From: Draconibacterium sp. | GTDB lineage: Bacteria > Bacteroidota > Bacteroidia > Bacteroidales > Prolixibacteraceae | Assembly (NCBI GenBank): GCA_027011835.1 | Contig: JALUZN010000338.1 | Location: 1-7,103 of the forward strand | DNA: 7,103 nt | Direction of reading: 5' to 3' | Shown here: positions 5,864 to 7,103 of the stretch, one piece after another | How positions within the stretch are numbered: position 1 is the stretch's first letter | Layout of the letters: each line of letters begins with the position of its first letter | Translations under genes and position numbers: made by a program | Notes under the pieces: model-generated | Told to the model about the DNA's origin: nothing | What the model saw: the letters and a program-made list of their open reading frames with translations, nothing else | The model's database searches: none

Positions 5864-7006
5864 TTAAATCTTTGGCACTTCGAGCCATGCCCGCTTTTTC
5901 CAACTTTCCAATCCGAGTTCTGCCAGTTGCACTCCCTTTGCCCCCTCGCGTAAATTCCACCGGAAAGGTTCATCGTTAACCACATGTTTTAAAAACAACT
6001 CCCACTGGACTTTAAAAGCATTCTCGAAATTTTCCTGCTCCGGAACTTTGCTCCATCCTTCATAAAAATTAATGGGGTTGGCAATGTCGGGATTCCACAC
6101 CGGTTTTGGTGTATTTCCGTAGTGTTGAGTCCAACAGTCGCGCAGTCCGGCAACGGCCGAACCTCGTGTTCCGTCGACATGCAAAGTAAGTAAATCGTCG
6201 CGGCGCACACGGGTTACCCACGACGAATTAAAATGAGCAATTACGCCACCTTCTAACTCAAATGTTGCATAAGCAGCATCGTCGGCAGTGCATTTATAAA
6301 CATCTCCATTTTCGTCAACCCGCTCGGGAATGTGTGTTGCTCCGAGGCACGAAATTGCTTTTACTTCGCCAAACAAATTATCGAGAACATACCTCCAGTG
6401 CGCCAACATATCAACAATAATTCCACCGTCATCTTCTTTTCTATAATTCCAGCTTGGTCGCTGTGCAGGTACCGAGTGCCCCTCGAAAACCCAATATCCA
6501 AATTCGCCACGCACCGAAAGAATTTTTCCAAAAAAATCGTTCTCCATTAAACGCTTTAATTTTACCAATCCCGGAAGCCAAAGTTTATCCTGAACAACAC
6601 CATGTTTTACTCCCGCCTCTTCGCAAACCTGAAACAGCTCGAGAGCAGTAGCAACATCGGTTGCAACAGGTTTTTCGCAATACACATGTTTTCCGGCTTT
6701 GGCTGCAGCTTTTACAGCTCCGGCACGCCGACTGGTTGTTTGCGAATCGAAATAAATCTGATAATACGGGTCGTTCATTACCGAATCTAAATCGGTTGTC
6801 CACTTTTCAACCCCCGACATTTCGGCAAGTTTTTTTAGTTTTATCTCGTTACGGCCAACCAAAACGGGGTCGGGCATAATAAATTCGGTTGCACTTACCT
6901 GCACTCCACCCTGTTTAATAATCTCAACAATCGACCGCATTAAATGCTGGTTTGTTCCCATCCGGCCCGTAACGCCGTTCATTATAATTCCTATTTTATG
7001 TATCAT
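5864..7006 (-). CDS. Gfo/Idh/MocA-family oxidoreductase
   Basis: This 380-residue NAD(P)-dependent dehydrogenase probably acts on a sugar, inositol or sugar-acid derivative. An N-terminal Rossmann fold begins IGIIMNG, with the dinucleotide loop GVTGRMG at 11-17, more like the GxxGRMG of dihydrodipicolinate reductase than the usual GxGxxG. EKPVA at 111-115 carries the conserved active-site Lys112. The C-terminal alpha/beta domain has the family's Asp199-x3-His203 pair (DMLAH), which usually acts in catalysis with the lysine. There is no signal peptide, so the enzyme is cytoplasmic. Length is normal. The ATG at 7004-7006 was kept because starting at Met9 would remove the first Rossmann strand, although an AGGA precedes that internal ATG. 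It is the first gene of the visible cluster and is separated from the SDR by 183 nt holding the heptamer array. The two may act in sequence on the same compound, but the substrate is unknown. Confidence 0.88.
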   Translation of the reverse strand: MIHKIGIIMNGVTGRMGTNQHLMRSIVEIIKQGGVQVSATEFIMPDPVLVGRNEIKLKKLAEMSGVEKWTTDLDSVMNDPYYQIYFDSQTTSRRAGAVKAAAKAGKHVYCEKPVATDVATALELFQVCEEAGVKHGVVQDKLWLPGLVKLKRLMENDFFGKILSVRGEFGYWVFEGHSVPAQRPSWNYRKEDDGGIIVDMLAHWRYVLDNLFGEVKAISCLGATHIPERVDENGDVYKCTADDAAYATFELEGGVIAHFNSSWVTRVRRDDLLTLHVDGTRGSAVAGLRDCWTQHYGNTPKPVWNPDIANPINFYEGWSKVPEQENFENAFKVQWELFLKHVVNDEPFRWNLREGAKGVQLAELGLESWKKRAWLEVPKI

Positions 7007-7027
7007 CTTTTCTGAAATAACTGTTAT

Positions 7028-7056
7028 TTTATATCTGAATCATTTCCCCTGTTCAA
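7028..7056 (-). promoter_or_regulatory. Candidate promoter for the Gfo/Idh/MocA gene
   Basis: On the minus strand TTGAAC (7051-7056) and TATAAA (7028-7033) are separated by exactly 17 nt. Transcription would start near 7021, about 15 nt before the ATG. The TTG and TA elements also fit the Bacteroidota arrangement in position, but the box lacks the TTTG of TAnnTTTG. The gap upstream of this gene extends past the window edge, so a promoter here is expected; the exact assignment is tentative. Confidence 0.35.
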
Positions 7057-7103
7057 TAAAAAATCATTCTCTAAATTGCAGTACTGTGGAACCAAAAACT
7101 GCA

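Overview
The window is about 7.1 kb of A+T-rich DNA, almost certainly from a member of the Bacteroidota. Protein features, weak Shine-Dalgarno signals, A-rich sequence before starts, and boxes matching the Bacteroidota -7 consensus TAnnTTTG upstream of two genes all support this. The enzyme set recalls marine or anaerobic Marinilabiliales/Prolixibacteraceae-type genomes, but that rank is an inference.

All six complete genes are on the minus strand. In transcription order (right to left) they are: a Gfo/Idh/MocA dehydrogenase (7006-5864), a FabG-like short-chain dehydrogenase (5680-4910), a small PH-domain membrane protein of YdbS type (4882-4361), a large three-PH-domain membrane protein of YdbT type (4368-2884), a URO-D-superfamily methyltransferase-like protein (2809-1550) and a eukaryotic-type hexokinase (1513-236). 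The hexokinase is followed by a strong symmetric intrinsic terminator (179-213). On the plus strand at the left edge, 3-116 encodes the last 37 residues of an IS1595/ISXO2-like transposase, so an insertion sequence ends just beyond the terminator and converges on the gene cluster.

The two dehydrogenases, the URO-D-like protein and the hexokinase suggest catabolism of sugars or sugar derivatives: oxidation or reduction of an uncommon polyol or sugar acid, and phosphorylation of a hexose. The substrates cannot be read from sequence. The PH-domain pair overlaps by 8 nt, is surely co-translated, and looks like an independent envelope module embedded between metabolic genes. Candidate promoters before the URO-D-like and hexokinase genes suggest the cluster is several transcription units rather than one strict operon.

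The least ordinary non-coding structure is a heptanucleotide tandem array (consensus AACCAGC, twelve in-register units, 5688-5771). It lies directly upstream of the short-chain dehydrogenase start. No clear novel defence or mobile system is visible. The items most worth follow-up are the heptamer array, the URO-D-like enzyme with an altered third metal ligand, and the placement of the YdbS/YdbT pair.
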